Assembly (NCBI RefSeq): GCF_008806385.1
Contig: NZ_VZZK01000030.1
Location: 24,933-88,932, forward strand
Direction of reading: 5' to 3'
Origin: Methylobacterium soli
GTDB lineage: Bacteria > Pseudomonadota > Alphaproteobacteria > Rhizobiales > Beijerinckiaceae
DNA length: 64,000 nt
Each line of letters begins with the position of its first letter. Position 1 is the stretch's first letter. Shown one piece after another: positions 50,794-60,200 of the stretch. Both the position numbers and the translations under genes were made by a program. Under the pieces are notes generated by a model, which worked only from the letters and a program-made list of their open reading frames with translations, searched no databases and was not told the origin of the DNA.

Positions 50794-51930
50794 ATGACGA
50801 TGCCGACCCCGCCCGAGGACCCGTCGCGGTCTGCTGCCCCTATCCCTGCCCCCGCCCCTGCCTTCGCGCCCGCGGCGGCGTGGCGGCGTTTCGCCCTGAC
50901 CTTCGCGGGGCTCGCCGTCCTCCTCGGGCTCGGGGCCGTTGGCTTCATCGCCGCGATGGATCCCTACGGATTGCGGGCCGCGCCCGGGCGGGCGCCGGGG
51001 CCGATCATGGACCTCAACCAGCGCTTCATGTACCCGCAGATCGTGCGCGGGGGCGCCTACGATGCCGCCGTGTTCGGCACCTCCACGGCCCGCCTGCTCG
51101 ACCCGCGGGACCTCGACGCGGCCTTCGGTGCCCGCTTCGCCAACCTCGCCATGAATGCCGCGACCCCCTTCGAGCAGCGGGAGCTCGCGCGGCTGTTCCT
51201 GCGGCAGGGCGCGGTCCGGGCCGTGATCTTCGCCCTCGATTCGACCTGGTGCGCAGCCGATGCCGACCGGCACCGCCTCACCTTTCGCCCCTTCCCGCCC
51301 TGGCTCTACGAACCGGGCGCGCCCCTCGGGCTGGTGCGACAGGTGAACTGGCAGAGCCTCGGCACCGCCGCCCGCGTGGCGCTCCATCGGCTCGGCCACG
51401 CCCCCGACCGCATCCGCCGCGACGGCTACGCCGTGTTCACGCCCCCCGAGGCGAGCTACGACCCGGTCCGGGCGGCCGCCCACATCCATGGCGGCGGCAA
51501 CCCGCTCCTGGAGGACGGAGCCCTCCCGGGGCCCGGAGCCCTCCTGGCGGCCGATCCGGCTGGAGAGGCCGGCGCCGCGATGCCGGCGCTCGCCTGGCTC
51601 GAGGCGCTCCTCGCCGCCGTGCCGCCGGAGGCCGTGACGCTCGCCGCCTTCATGCCGGTCCACGCGGCCGCGCAGGGGCAGCCGGGCACCCCCCAGGGCA
51701 CGCGCGAGGCCGCCTGCAAGGCGCAGGTGGCGGAGATCGGCCGCCGCCACGGGACGACGGTGGTGGATTTCCGCATCCCCTCCCCGGTCACGACGGCGGA
51801 TGTGAACTACTGGGACGCCCTGCATTACCGCCTACCCGTGGCCGCCCGCATCGTGGCAAGCCTTCGGGCGGCCCGCGCCACCGGCCTCGACGATCCCGAT
51901 GGCTTCTATCGGGTCCTGGCGCATCCCTGA
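50794..51930 (+). CDS. Membrane-anchored SGNH-like hypothetical protein
   Basis: A 378-residue protein. A proline/alanine-rich start is followed by one membrane segment (about residues 32-54, FALTFAGLAVLLGLGAVGFI), then an extracytoplasmic domain. AAVFGTSTARLLDPRDLD and the late YWDALHYRLPVA resemble the GDS-like block and the Asp-His block of SGNH hydrolases and AlgX/DltD-like acyltransferases. It may modify a cell-surface polymer. The assignment is by motif impression only. It lies between tRNA-Lys and the GGDEF/EAL gene and seems to be a single-gene unit. Confidence 0.6.
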   Translation: MTMPTPPEDPSRSAAPIPAPAPAFAPAAAWRRFALTFAGLAVLLGLGAVGFIAAMDPYGLRAAPGRAPGPIMDLNQRFMYPQIVRGGAYDAAVFGTSTARLLDPRDLDAAFGARFANLAMNAATPFEQRELARLFLRQGAVRAVIFALDSTWCAADADRHRLTFRPFPPWLYEPGAPLGLVRQVNWQSLGTAARVALHRLGHAPDRIRRDGYAVFTPPEASYDPVRAAAHIHGGGNPLLEDGALPGPGALLAADPAGEAGAAMPALAWLEALLAAVPPEAVTLAAFMPVHAAAQGQPGTPQGTREAACKAQVAEIGRRHGTTVVDFRIPSPVTTADVNYWDALHYRLPVAARIVASLRAARATGLDDPDGFYRVLAHP

Positions 51931-52129
51931 GCCGCGGCCGCCCCACGGAAACGCGGTAGCCCGGTGCAAAGAGCACGCAATGTCGAGGCTCTGGGCGTCA
52001 AAGAACGGTTTTGACGGGATATCTCTCAGGTTACGCGCTGCCGAAATGCGCCGGTTTCACCAATCCTGAACGTCGGTCCTCTACGTTGATCTCAGGTTCA
52101 ACGCTGGGACATTAGCAACTTCTGGTAGA

Positions 52130-54382
52130 ATGCTCCGGCTCGACTTGGACGGATCCTCCGCGCGTCAGGCCGCCGACGCCGCTTGGTCCGTCCCGCGAAC
52201 AGGATTGCCTTCGGGTTCAGTGTCCCTGGCCCGTCCCGCGCCCGAAGGGGCCGGTCCCCCAACGGCTGCCCGCAGAGATGCCGAGATCGACGACATGAGC
52301 GCGTGCCCCGCCCCGAGCCCCGGTTCCGACCTGATGTATCGCCTGCTGGTGCAGGGCGTGCGGGATTACGCGATCTACATGCTCGATCCGGACGGGGTCG
52401 TGACCAACTGGAATGCCGGCGCCGAGCGGGCCAAGGGCTACCGGGCCCAGGAGATCGTCGGGCAGACCTTCTCCTGCTTCTACGAGGCGGACGAGCGGGC
52501 GAGAGGGGCGCCCGAGCGCAATCTCGCGGTGGCGCGGCGGGAGGGCCGGTACGAGGCCGAGGGCTGGCGCCTGCGCAAGGACGGCAGCCGGTTCTGGGCG
52601 CATGTTGTCATCGAGGCGATCCGCGACGAGGCCGGCGGCCTCATCGGATTTGCCAAGATCACCCGCGACCGCACCGAGCAGAGGGACGATGCGGCGCGGA
52701 TCCGGGACAGCTCCGAGAACCTGAAACTCGCCCTCGCCCACATGTCGCAGGGGCTGTGCCTCCTCGATGCCGAGCGGCGCCTCGTCCTCTGCAATGCCCG
52801 CTTCCGGGAAATCCTCGGGCTCGGCGAGGCCGAGGCCCCGCGCGGAACCGCGCTCCGGGTCCTGCTGCGACGCATCCTGGCCCGGGCCCAGGCTCTGCGG
52901 GGGCCGGGCGGGCGGGCGGCGTGGCGCTCGCTCGGCAGGCCGGAGCCCCTCGGGCGCGGCCGCGTGGCGAGCGTCGTGGAGATCGCCTTCGGCGGGCGGA
53001 TCCTCGCCGTCTCGACCCGGATCCTGCCGACAGGAAGCTCGGTCTCGACCGTCGAGGACATCACCGAGCGGCGGCGCATCGAGAGCCGCATCTATCACCT
53101 CGCCCACCACGATCCCCTCACGGGGCTGGCCAACCGCGCCGCCTTCAACGCCCAGCTCGAGCGCCAGCTCGCCGTCAGCGGCGCCGCCACCATGCTCTGT
53201 CTCGACCTCGACCGGTTCAAGGCCGTCAACGACACGCTGGGGCATCCGGCGGGCGACGTGCTCCTCCAGACCGTGGCCGAGCGCCTGCGCCAGGTCGTGC
53301 GGGAGACCGACCTGGTCGCCCGCATCGGCGGCGACGAGTTCGTGATCCTGCTGGCGGATCCCGGTCCTGTGGCGGAGCGCTCCGCGCGGGCGATCGCCGA
53401 GCGCATCACCGAGGCGGTCGGGCGGCCCCTCCGTCTCGACGGACACACGGCGCAGATCGGCGTCAGCATCGGTATCGCCAGCGGCCCGCAGGACGGCAAG
53501 GATGCCGGGACGCTGTTCGGGCATGCCGACATCGCGCTCTATCGGGCGAAGGCCGCGGGCCGCAACACCCATTGCTTCTACGAGGCCGGGATGAGCGCTC
53601 GCCTCGCCAGCCGCAACCGGCTGGAACTCGACCTGCGCGAGGCGGTGAGCGCGGGGCAGTTCCTGCTGCATTACCAGCCGGCCCTCGACCTCCTCCATCC
53701 CGCCGTCAGCGGCTGCGAGGCGCTGGTGCGCTGGATGCACCCGCGCCAGGGCCTGATCGGACCGGGCGAGTTCATCTCGCTGGCCGAGGAGACGGGCCTG
53801 ATCGCGCGGCTCGGCGGCTGGATCCTGCGCGAGGCCTGCCGGGAAGCCTCCACCTGGCCGGGCGACATGCGGGTCGCCGTCAACGTCTCGGCGGTGCAGT
53901 TCGAGCGTCCGGGCCTGGAGCACAACGTGGCGGCGGCCCTGGCCGTCTCCGGCCTCGCCCCGCACCGGCTGGAGCTCGAGATCACCGAGAGCGTGCTGAT
54001 GCGCGACAGCGAGGCGGTGCTGGCCTGCCTGCACCGGTTGCGGACCCTCGGGGTGCGCATCGCGCTGGACGATTTCGGGACCGGCTATTCCAGCTTGAGC
54101 TACCTGCGCCGCTTTCCATTCGACAAGATCAAGATCGACCGCAGCTTCATCGGCGAGATCGACAAGCCCGAGACGGCCGCGATCGTGCGCGCCATCGTCG
54201 GCCTCGGCAGCGATCTCGGGGCCCGCATCACCGCGGAGGGGGTGGAGACGCAGGATCAGCTGCCCTTCGTCCGCCAGAAGGGCTGCCAGGAGATGCAGGG
54301 CTACCTGCTCAGCCGTCCCCTGGCCGCCCCGGAGCTCCGGCGCTTCCTCGCCCGCACGCCGGAACTCGCCCGGGCGGCCTGA
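52130..54382 (+). CDS. PAS-GGDEF-EAL c-di-GMP enzyme
   Basis: A 750-residue protein from ATG 52130; ATG 52295 (MSACPAPSPGS) is an alternative that drops a poorly conserved-looking start. Order: PAS 70-185, PAS-like (PAS_7 type) 195-315, GGDEF 325-480 (GGDEF at 400-404, I-site RETD 391-394), EAL 500-740 (EAL at 530-532; EITES, DDFGTGYSSLSYLRRFPFDK, KIDRSF, EGVET present). Both catalytic motifs look intact. No membrane segment is visible, so it is probably a cytosolic redox or ligand sensor. Confidence 0.9.
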   Translation: MLRLDLDGSSARQAADAAWSVPRTGLPSGSVSLARPAPEGAGPPTAARRDAEIDDMSACPAPSPGSDLMYRLLVQGVRDYAIYMLDPDGVVTNWNAGAERAKGYRAQEIVGQTFSCFYEADERARGAPERNLAVARREGRYEAEGWRLRKDGSRFWAHVVIEAIRDEAGGLIGFAKITRDRTEQRDDAARIRDSSENLKLALAHMSQGLCLLDAERRLVLCNARFREILGLGEAEAPRGTALRVLLRRILARAQALRGPGGRAAWRSLGRPEPLGRGRVASVVEIAFGGRILAVSTRILPTGSSVSTVEDITERRRIESRIYHLAHHDPLTGLANRAAFNAQLERQLAVSGAATMLCLDLDRFKAVNDTLGHPAGDVLLQTVAERLRQVVRETDLVARIGGDEFVILLADPGPVAERSARAIAERITEAVGRPLRLDGHTAQIGVSIGIASGPQDGKDAGTLFGHADIALYRAKAAGRNTHCFYEAGMSARLASRNRLELDLREAVSAGQFLLHYQPALDLLHPAVSGCEALVRWMHPRQGLIGPGEFISLAEETGLIARLGGWILREACREASTWPGDMRVAVNVSAVQFERPGLEHNVAAALAVSGLAPHRLELEITESVLMRDSEAVLACLHRLRTLGVRIALDDFGTGYSSLSYLRRFPFDKIKIDRSFIGEIDKPETAAIVRAIVGLGSDLGARITAEGVETQDQLPFVRQKGCQEMQGYLLSRPLAAPELRRFLARTPELARAA

Positions 54383-54419
54383 AGGCGCGGCGCGCGGGGG
54401 CCCCTCGCGCGACGTTTGC

Positions 54420-54842
54420 CTAGCCTCGCGCCCGGGACAGGTTGAGCGCCACGGCGCCGCGGATGAGTGCCTTGAAGGCGTCCTCGTCGATCGCATCGCC
54501 CGCGCGGATGTCGATGGCGCGCCGGGTGCCGCCCTCGAGGCTGGCATTGAAGAGGCCCGAAGGGTCCGGGAGCGCGGCGCCCCTGGCGAAGGTCAGCTTC
54601 ACGGTGGTGCGATAGGTCTCGCCGGTGCAGATGAGGCCCGCATGCTCCCAGACGGGCACCCCCAGCATGGCGTTGGACGGCTTTCTCCACTTCACGGTCT
54701 CGACGATCCCGGGATCGGCCTGCCGGATCCAGTTCCGCATCCGGGCAAGCACCGCGCCCTGCCAGCCGTCGAGCGCCGCGATCCTGGCGTCGATCAACCG
54801 GGCGGGATTGTCCATCTCGGCGAGGTTTCGAGCCTCGGTCAT
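54420..54842 (-). CDS. DUF1801-domain protein
   Basis: A 140-residue protein from ATG 54842. The frame is open upstream without protein-like character. Segments LDGWQGAVLARMRNWIRQAD, ETVKWRKPSNAMLGVPVWEH and YRTTVKLTFARGAALPDPSG fit the DUF1801/YdhG-like fold. Function unknown. It converges with the GGDEF/EAL gene, ending 37 bases away from it. The 270 bases up to tgt show nothing clear. Confidence 0.78.
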   Translation of the reverse strand: MTEARNLAEMDNPARLIDARIAALDGWQGAVLARMRNWIRQADPGIVETVKWRKPSNAMLGVPVWEHAGLICTGETYRTTVKLTFARGAALPDPSGLFNASLEGGTRRAIDIRAGDAIDEDAFKALIRGAVALNLSRARG

Positions 54843-55113
54843 TGCGTTCCCCCGATTCGTTGCCCGCGCCGCGCGCCGCACCGATGCGTCGGTCGCCGCA
54901 ACCTCGCACCGGAGCCAGGCGCGTCCCGCGCAACCCGACATGCGAGCCACCCACCGCGAAGGTCAACACGTCACCGCGGCCGTGTGAGGACGCAGCCTCG
55001 CGGCGGCGCCAAATTGTATTCTTCTCAGGGGCGTGCGTCTGTCGGCAATGCCGGCGGGCTCTGCCTTCTCACGCAGCCTCCACCCGGAGCGGATGTCCGG
55101 CGCCGGACCGCGT

Positions 55114-56298
55114 TCACGCGCCGGCGGCGCGCTCGGCCTCCGCCCGGGCCCAGGCCTCGCGGGTCTCGCCCGAGAAGTCGGCGAGGCGGCCGCCCGCGAT
55201 CGCCCTGCGCATCCCCGCCATCAGGTCCTGGTAATAGGCGAGGTTGTTCCAGGTCAGCAGCATCATGCCGAGGATCTCGTCCGAGCGGACGAGGTGGTGC
55301 AGGTAGGCCCGGGAATAGTCGCGGGCGGCGGGGCAGGACGAGGTCTCGTCGAGGGGCCGCGTGTCCTCGGCGTGGCGGGCGTTGCGCAGGTTGATCCGCC
55401 CGTGGCGCGTATAGGCGAGGCCGTGGCGCCCGGCCCGGGTCGGCATCACGCAATCGAACATGTCGACGCCGCGCGCCACCGACCGCATCAGGTCGTCCGG
55501 GGTGCCGACGCCCATCAGGTAGCGGGGCTTCGCGCGCGGCAGGTGCGGCTCCACCGTCTCGATCATGGCGAGCATCACGGCCTGCGGCTCGCCCACCGCG
55601 AGGCCCCCGATGGCGTAGCCCTTGAGGTCGAGGGCGACCAGCGCCTGGGCGCTCTCGACGCGCAACGCCGGCACGTCGCCCCCCTGGACGATGCCGAACA
55701 TCGCCTTGCCGGGCTGCGTCCCGAAGGCGACGCGGCAGCGCTCGGCCCAGCGCAGCGACAGGCGCATGGCGCGCTCCACCTCGGCGGGCTCGGCCGGGAG
55801 CCGCACGCATTCATCGAGCTGCATCTGGATGTCGGAGCCGAGCAGCCCCTGGATCTCGATCGAGCGCTCCGGGCTCATGTGGTGGGCCGAGCCGTCCACG
55901 TGCGAGCGGAAGGTGACGCCCTTCTCGTCGAGCTTCCGCAGGCTCGCGAGCGACATCACCTGGAAGCCGCCGGAATCGGTGAGGATCGGCCCCTCCCAGC
56001 CCATGAAGCGATGCAGGCCGCCGAGGCGGGCCATGCGCTCGGGGCCGGGCCGCAGCATCAGGTGATAGGTGTTGCCGAGCACGACGTCGGCCCCGAGCGC
56101 GCGCACCTGGTCGGGATACATCGCCTTGACGGTCGCGGCGGTGCCGACCGGCATGAAGGCGGGCGTGCGGATCACGCCCCGGGGCATCGTGATGGCGCCG
56201 GTGCGGGCCGGGCCGTCGGTGGCGTCGACGCGGAACGCGAAGGCGTCGGTGGGCGAGAATTCGGTGGGCGAGGCTTCGGTGGGCGAGGGTTCGGTCAT
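55114..56298 (-). CDS. tgt: tRNA-guanine transglycosylase
   Basis: A 394-residue enzyme that exchanges guanine 34 for preQ1 in tRNAs with GUN anticodons. It shows LTDSGGFQVMSLASLRKLDE (active-site Asp and substrate loop), MFGIVQGGDVPALR, GVGTPDDLMRSVARGVDMFD with the catalytic Asp, and TRAGRHGLAYTRHG. The usual zinc site appears degraded: where C-x-C-x2-C is expected the sequence has SSCPAARDYSRAY, and the later His position reads TWNN. Its start codon shares one base with the queA stop (TGATG), so the two are coupled. Confidence 0.95.
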   Translation of the reverse strand: MTEPSPTEASPTEFSPTDAFAFRVDATDGPARTGAITMPRGVIRTPAFMPVGTAATVKAMYPDQVRALGADVVLGNTYHLMLRPGPERMARLGGLHRFMGWEGPILTDSGGFQVMSLASLRKLDEKGVTFRSHVDGSAHHMSPERSIEIQGLLGSDIQMQLDECVRLPAEPAEVERAMRLSLRWAERCRVAFGTQPGKAMFGIVQGGDVPALRVESAQALVALDLKGYAIGGLAVGEPQAVMLAMIETVEPHLPRAKPRYLMGVGTPDDLMRSVARGVDMFDCVMPTRAGRHGLAYTRHGRINLRNARHAEDTRPLDETSSCPAARDYSRAYLHHLVRSDEILGMMLLTWNNLAYYQDLMAGMRRAIAGGRLADFSGETREAWARAEAERAAGA

Positions 56299-57386
56299 CA
56301 GGGGGTTCCGGCCGGGAAGAGCAGGCTCGAATCGCCGTAGGAGTAGAAGCGGTACCCGCCCCGGATCGCGTGGTCATAGGCCGCCCGCATGGTCTCGAGG
56401 CCCGAGAAGGCCGAGACCAGCATGAACAGGGTCGAGCGGGGCAGGTGGAAATTGGTCATCAGGGCGTCGACCGCCCGGATCGGGACGCCCGGCGTGATGA
56501 AGATCTCGGTCGGCCCCGAGAAGGCCCGGAGGCGGCCCTCGGCGTCCGCCGTGCTCTCGAGGAGCCGCAGCGCCGTGGTGCCGACCGCCACGATCCGCCC
56601 GCCCGCGGCCCGGACCGCGTTGAGGCGCTCGGCCGTCTCCGCATCGAGATGCCCGATCTCGGCATGCATGCGGTGATCGGCGGTGTCGTTGGCCTTGACG
56701 GGCAGGAAGGTGCCGGCGCCGACGTGCAGCGTCACGGTGTGGCGCGACAGGCCGGCGGCGTCGATCCGCGCCAGGAGGTCGTCGGAGAAGTGCAGGCCCG
56801 CGGTCGGGGCCGCCACCGCCCCGGGCTCGCGGGCATAGACGGTCTGGTAATCGGTGACGTCCCGGTCATCCGCAGGGCGCTTGCCGGCGATGTAGGGGGG
56901 CAGCGGCAGGGTGCCGAGCGCCGCGATGCGCTCGTCCAGCACCGGCCCGGTGAGGTCGAAGCGCAGGGTGATCTCGCCGCCCTCGCCCTTCTCGATCAGG
57001 GTCGCGGTGAGGCCGCCGAGCTCGCACGGCGCGCCCGCGCCGTCATGGCCGAAGCGGAGGATGTCGCCGACCGCGAGGCGCTTGCCGGGCCGCGCGAAGG
57101 CGCGCCAGCGGTCGGGCGCCGCGCGCAGGTGCAGCATCACCTCGGCCCGGAGGCCCGGGGCCCCGGGGCGCGTGCGCAGGGCCGCGAGCCGGGCCGGGAT
57201 CACCCGCGTGTCGTTGAAGACGAGGGCGTCGCCCGGGCGCAGGAGATCCGGCAGGTCCCGCACCGCGCGGTCCTCCAGGGCCGCGCCGGGGCGCACCACG
57301 AGGAGGCGGCCGGCATCGCGCGGGCTGGCGGGCCGCAGCGCGATGCACGCTTCCGGCAGCTCGAAATCGAACAGATCCACACGCAT
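56298..57386 (-). CDS. queA: S-adenosylmethionine:tRNA ribosyltransferase-isomerase
   Basis: A 362-residue enzyme from ATG 57386. It starts MRVDLFDFELPEACIALRPA and shows DALVFNDTRVIPARL, AAPTAGLHFSDDLLARI, VTLHVGAGTFLPVK and NFHLPRSTLFMLVSAFSGLE, all typical. It adds the ribosyl-derived epoxycyclopentane to preQ1-tRNA, giving epoxyqueuosine. It is directly upstream of and coupled to tgt, the usual queuosine pair. Confidence 0.96.
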   Translation of the reverse strand: MRVDLFDFELPEACIALRPASPRDAGRLLVVRPGAALEDRAVRDLPDLLRPGDALVFNDTRVIPARLAALRTRPGAPGLRAEVMLHLRAAPDRWRAFARPGKRLAVGDILRFGHDGAGAPCELGGLTATLIEKGEGGEITLRFDLTGPVLDERIAALGTLPLPPYIAGKRPADDRDVTDYQTVYAREPGAVAAPTAGLHFSDDLLARIDAAGLSRHTVTLHVGAGTFLPVKANDTADHRMHAEIGHLDAETAERLNAVRAAGGRIVAVGTTALRLLESTADAEGRLRAFSGPTEIFITPGVPIRAVDALMTNFHLPRSTLFMLVSAFSGLETMRAAYDHAIRGGYRFYSYGDSSLLFPAGTP

Positions 57387-57421
57387 GGGGCGCCAACTGC
57401 ACGGATTGGCCCGCCGGATCA

Positions 57422-57757
57422 ATGGCGCCTGCTGCCACGGCGGCGGATGCCGGCACCAGGCTTGACCGCGGCCCCGTGGCGGTCGCCAATGCGCGCGCCA
57501 TCGGGCGAGACATCGGGAAGGGAGTGGCCGCCGTGAACGAGCCCCGGACGGGACGCCGCGCCAGGATCACCTTGGATTCGCAGCTCGTGACCTACTGGGA
57601 CCGGGAGGCCGCGCGCCTCGACGCGCTCGCCGGGAAGGCCCGTTTCGGCTGGATCGCGCGCCGCTACCGGCGCAAGGCGGACGTGGCCCGGGCCCAGGCC
57701 GAGCGCAGCCGCGCCCGCGAGGCGGCGCGGGGGGCGGCCCCCGACGCGACGGCCTGA
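57422..57757 (+). CDS. Small basic hypothetical protein
   Basis: A 111-residue frame starting 36 bases from the divergent queA. The C-terminal 70 residues (ITLDSQLVTYWDREAARLDA, FGWIARRYRRKADVARAQAE) look like a real helical basic protein. The first 35 may be untranslated, with a GTG near 57530 as an alternative start. No family recognised. Confidence 0.4.
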   Translation: MAPAATAADAGTRLDRGPVAVANARAIGRDIGKGVAAVNEPRTGRRARITLDSQLVTYWDREAARLDALAGKARFGWIARRYRRKADVARAQAERSRAREAARGAAPDATA

Positions 57758-57880
57758 GGCGCCGCGCCGGCGATCCCGGGCCTATAGCTCCGGCTAAAAC
57801 CTTTGCCGTGGCCTTCCGGGGGGGCGGCCCTGTAGGGGCTCGGCCGGGACGGGCCCCCGGCCCGCGATTCCGCCGGACAC

Positions 57881-58783
57881 GTGTCAGACCCCTCCATGGA
57901 ACGGACCCAGAAAGCCGCCCTCTCCGGCGCCCTTATCGGCACCCTGGTGACGGGTCTCAAATTCGCCGCCTGGTGGCTGACCGGCAGCCTCGCGCTCTAC
58001 TCGGACGCGCTGGAGAGCATCATCAACGTGGTGGCGGCGGCCTGCGCCTTCGTGGCCCTGCGGGTGGCCGCCTCGCCCCCCGATGCCGACCACCCCTACG
58101 GCCACCACAAGGCCGAGTATTTCTCGGCGGTGATCGAGGGGGCCCTGATCATCGTGGCGGCCCTCCTGATCCTGCGCGAGGCCGCCGCCGGCATCCTGGC
58201 GCCCCGGGCCGTCGACGCGCCGGTCCTCGGCCTCGCCATCAACGCCCTCGCGACGATCATCAACGGGGTCTGGGCCGTCCTGCTCATGCGCCGGGGGCGG
58301 GCCTGGCGCTCGCCCGCCCTCGTGGCCGATGCCCGGCACGTGATGGCCGACGTCTTCACCTCCGGGGGCGTGCTGGTCGGCGTCGCCCTGGTGGCCGTCA
58401 CCGGGGCCCTCGTGCTCGACCCGATCGTGGCGGGGCTCGTGGCCCTCAACATCCTGTGGTCGGGCTGGGGCATGGTGCGGGAATCCATCGACGGTCTGAT
58501 GGACCGGGCGGCCCCGGCCGAGATGGTGGCCCAGATCCGCGAGCTCATCTCGATCCACGGCGCCGGGGCGCTCGAGGCGCACGACATGCGCACCCGCCAC
58601 GCCGGCCAGGCGACCTTCATCGATTTCCACCTCGTGGTGCCGGGCGAGATGAGCGTGCAGACCTCGCACGCCATCTGCGACCGGCTCGAGGCCGCGATCG
58701 AGGGCGCCATCGCGGGCGCCGTCGTGGTCATCCACGTGGAGCCGACCGACCACGCCAAGCAGCGGGGCGTGCCGGTGCTCTGA
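57881..58783 (+). CDS. Cation diffusion facilitator (CDF) family transporter
   Basis: A 300-residue CDF protein with six predicted spans and a C-terminal cytoplasmic domain (from about 210). Metal-site residues: LALYSDALESIINVVAA in TM2 and ADARHVMADVFTSGGVLVG in TM5 (the HxxxD pair). In TM2 the second acidic residue of the usual DxxxD is replaced by Ser. The C-terminal domain has HDMRTRHAGQATFIDFHLVV. It should export zinc, iron, manganese or similar ions. The exact metal is unclear. Confidence 0.9.
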   Translation: MSDPSMERTQKAALSGALIGTLVTGLKFAAWWLTGSLALYSDALESIINVVAAACAFVALRVAASPPDADHPYGHHKAEYFSAVIEGALIIVAALLILREAAAGILAPRAVDAPVLGLAINALATIINGVWAVLLMRRGRAWRSPALVADARHVMADVFTSGGVLVGVALVAVTGALVLDPIVAGLVALNILWSGWGMVRESIDGLMDRAAPAEMVAQIRELISIHGAGALEAHDMRTRHAGQATFIDFHLVVPGEMSVQTSHAICDRLEAAIEGAIAGAVVVIHVEPTDHAKQRGVPVL

Positions 58784-58813
58784 CGGTCCGGTGCTCTGAC
58801 GGGCCGGGGCCTC

Positions 58814-59545
58814 TCAGGGGCCGGGCGGCGGCCCCGGGAGGCTCGCGCCGAAGATCGGCGCGAAGCTGGCGCGCAGCTGCATGTCGACCTCCGCCAGGCT
58901 GACGAGGTGCCCGAGATCGACCAAGCTCGTGACCCCGTGGCCCTGGATGCCGCAGGGGACGATGCCGGAGAAATGCGACAGGTCGGGCTCCACGTTGAGG
59001 CTGATGCCGTGGAAGCTCACCCAGCGCCGCACCCGGATGCCGATCGCCGCGATCTTGTCCTCGACGCCCGCGCCCTTCTCGGGCCGGCGCACCCAGACCC
59101 CGACCCGGTCCTCGCGCCGCTCGCCCCGGACGTTGAAGGCCGCGAGCGTCGCGATGATCCAGGCCTCCAGGGCCGCCACGTAGGCCCGCAGGTCCGGGCG
59201 GCGACGGTTGAGGTCGAGCATCACGTAGGCCACCCTCTGCCCCGGCCCGTGATAGGTGTATTGCCCGCCCCGCCCCGTGCGATGGACGGGGAAGCGGCCG
59301 GGCTCGACGAGGTCGGCGTCCCGGGCCGAGGTGCCGGCGGTGTAGAGGGCCGGGTGCTCGAGGAGCCAGACGCATTCGGGTGCCGCGCCGCGCGCGATCG
59401 CGGCGCTGCGCGCCTCCATGGCGGCGACGGCCTCGGCATAGGGCACGAGGCCCTCGCTGATGCACCAATCCACCGGCCCCGCGCCGGCGCTCGCCAGGAA
59501 GGCGCCGGGACCCGGATCGTGGCGCTGGGCGGTTTCGTTTACCAA
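58814..59545 (-). CDS. lipB: Octanoyltransferase
   Basis: A 243-residue LipB. It has TGRGGQYTYHGPGQRVAYVM (substrate loop), EDKIAAIGIRVRRWVSFHGI (catalytic Lys) and SGIVPCGIQGHGVTSLVDLG (catalytic Cys). It transfers octanoyl from acyl carrier protein to lipoyl domains, the first step of lipoate assembly. ATG 59545 lies close to the divergent fliN-like gene. Confidence 0.95.
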   Translation of the reverse strand: MVNETAQRHDPGPGAFLASAGAGPVDWCISEGLVPYAEAVAAMEARSAAIARGAAPECVWLLEHPALYTAGTSARDADLVEPGRFPVHRTGRGGQYTYHGPGQRVAYVMLDLNRRRPDLRAYVAALEAWIIATLAAFNVRGERREDRVGVWVRRPEKGAGVEDKIAAIGIRVRRWVSFHGISLNVEPDLSHFSGIVPCGIQGHGVTSLVDLGHLVSLAEVDMQLRASFAPIFGASLPGPPPGP

Positions 59546-59565
59546 GGCTTCACCATATTGCGCGG

Positions 59566-59922
59566 ATGCTCGGCGCCGGACCGGCGGGTGCCGGGTGGTC
59601 GGAAGGTGTGCGGCGCGTGGCGGTTCTCGAAGACCTCAAGGTCGATCTCTCGGTGGTGCTCGGGCGCAGCCACATGCCGCTGCACATGCTCCTGCGCATG
59701 GGCCGCGGCGCCGTGATCGAACTCGAAGCCACCGAGAGCGATATGGTCGAGATTCTCGCAAACGACCACCCGATCGCCCGCGGGCAGATCGTGGTGACGG
59801 GCAACCGCATCTCCGTCGAGGTGACCGAGCTGATCCGCAAGGCCGAGGTGCTGCGCACCCCCGGGATCACCATCGGCGAGGGCTCGGTGCCGATCCTCGA
59901 AATGGACGGCGAAGCGGCCTGA
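59566..59922 (+). CDS. fliN: Flagellar motor switch protein FliN
   Basis: A 118-residue frame; the true start may be a GTG near 59608-59617 (VAVLEDLKVDLSVVLGRSHM). The C-terminal SpoA/FliN domain is clear (MPLHMLLRMGRGAVIELEAT, IARGQIVVTGNRISVEVTEL). It forms the C-ring base of the flagellar motor. It is alone here, without neighbouring fli genes, and lies just before tRNA-Leu. Confidence 0.88.
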   Translation: MLGAGPAGAGWSEGVRRVAVLEDLKVDLSVVLGRSHMPLHMLLRMGRGAVIELEATESDMVEILANDHPIARGQIVVTGNRISVEVTELIRKAEVLRTPGITIGEGSVPILEMDGEAA

Positions 59923-60042
59923 AGCGCAACGCGGCGCTTGTCGGGGCGGATTCGATCTGTTATCCGCTGCGCCGCTCACCACGGAAACGGCCTGCCCCGC
60001 AGGCCAGGACCGGCGGCGAGACCGGTCCCAATAGGTACCGAT

Positions 60043-60127
60043 GCGGCCATGGCGGAATTGGTAGACGCGCTAGCTTGAGGTGCTAGTCCCGCGAGGGGTG
60101 GAGGTTCGAGTCCTCTTGGCCGCACCA
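60043..60127 (+). tRNA. tRNA-Leu (anticodon GAG)
   Basis: An 85-base class II tRNA. The acceptor stem is GCGGCCA/TGGCCGC with encoded CCA, the anticodon stem is CTAGC/GCTAG with loop TTGAGGT (GAG), the long variable arm is TCCCGCGAGGGG-like, and the T arm is GAGGTTCGAGTCCTC. It is directly followed by an integrase gene. Confidence 0.96.
60095..60127 (+). other. Probable attachment site at the tRNA-Leu 3' end
   Basis: The 3' part of tRNA-Leu is the usual crossover region for tyrosine recombinases encoded next to a tRNA. The integrase starts 73 bases downstream and DNA character changes after this point. The matching direct repeat that should mark the other end is not in the window. Confidence 0.45.
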
Positions 60128-60200
60128 ACGTACTTTCCCTTGAAGGGCAAAGAGTTGGTGCATTACAGTGGCTTACGGGTGACCGCGCTCTCACACAGCG

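Noticed and set aside
52217..54547. Very long minus-strand frame (776 codons) over the GGDEF/EAL gene
   Set aside because: It is fully antisense to a protein with intact, recognisable domains. Long antisense frames are usual at this GC content, and its sequence shows no known motif.
55033..56340. 435-codon plus-strand frame over tgt
   Set aside because: It is antisense to tgt, with a His/Arg/Gly-rich composition typical of shadow translation.
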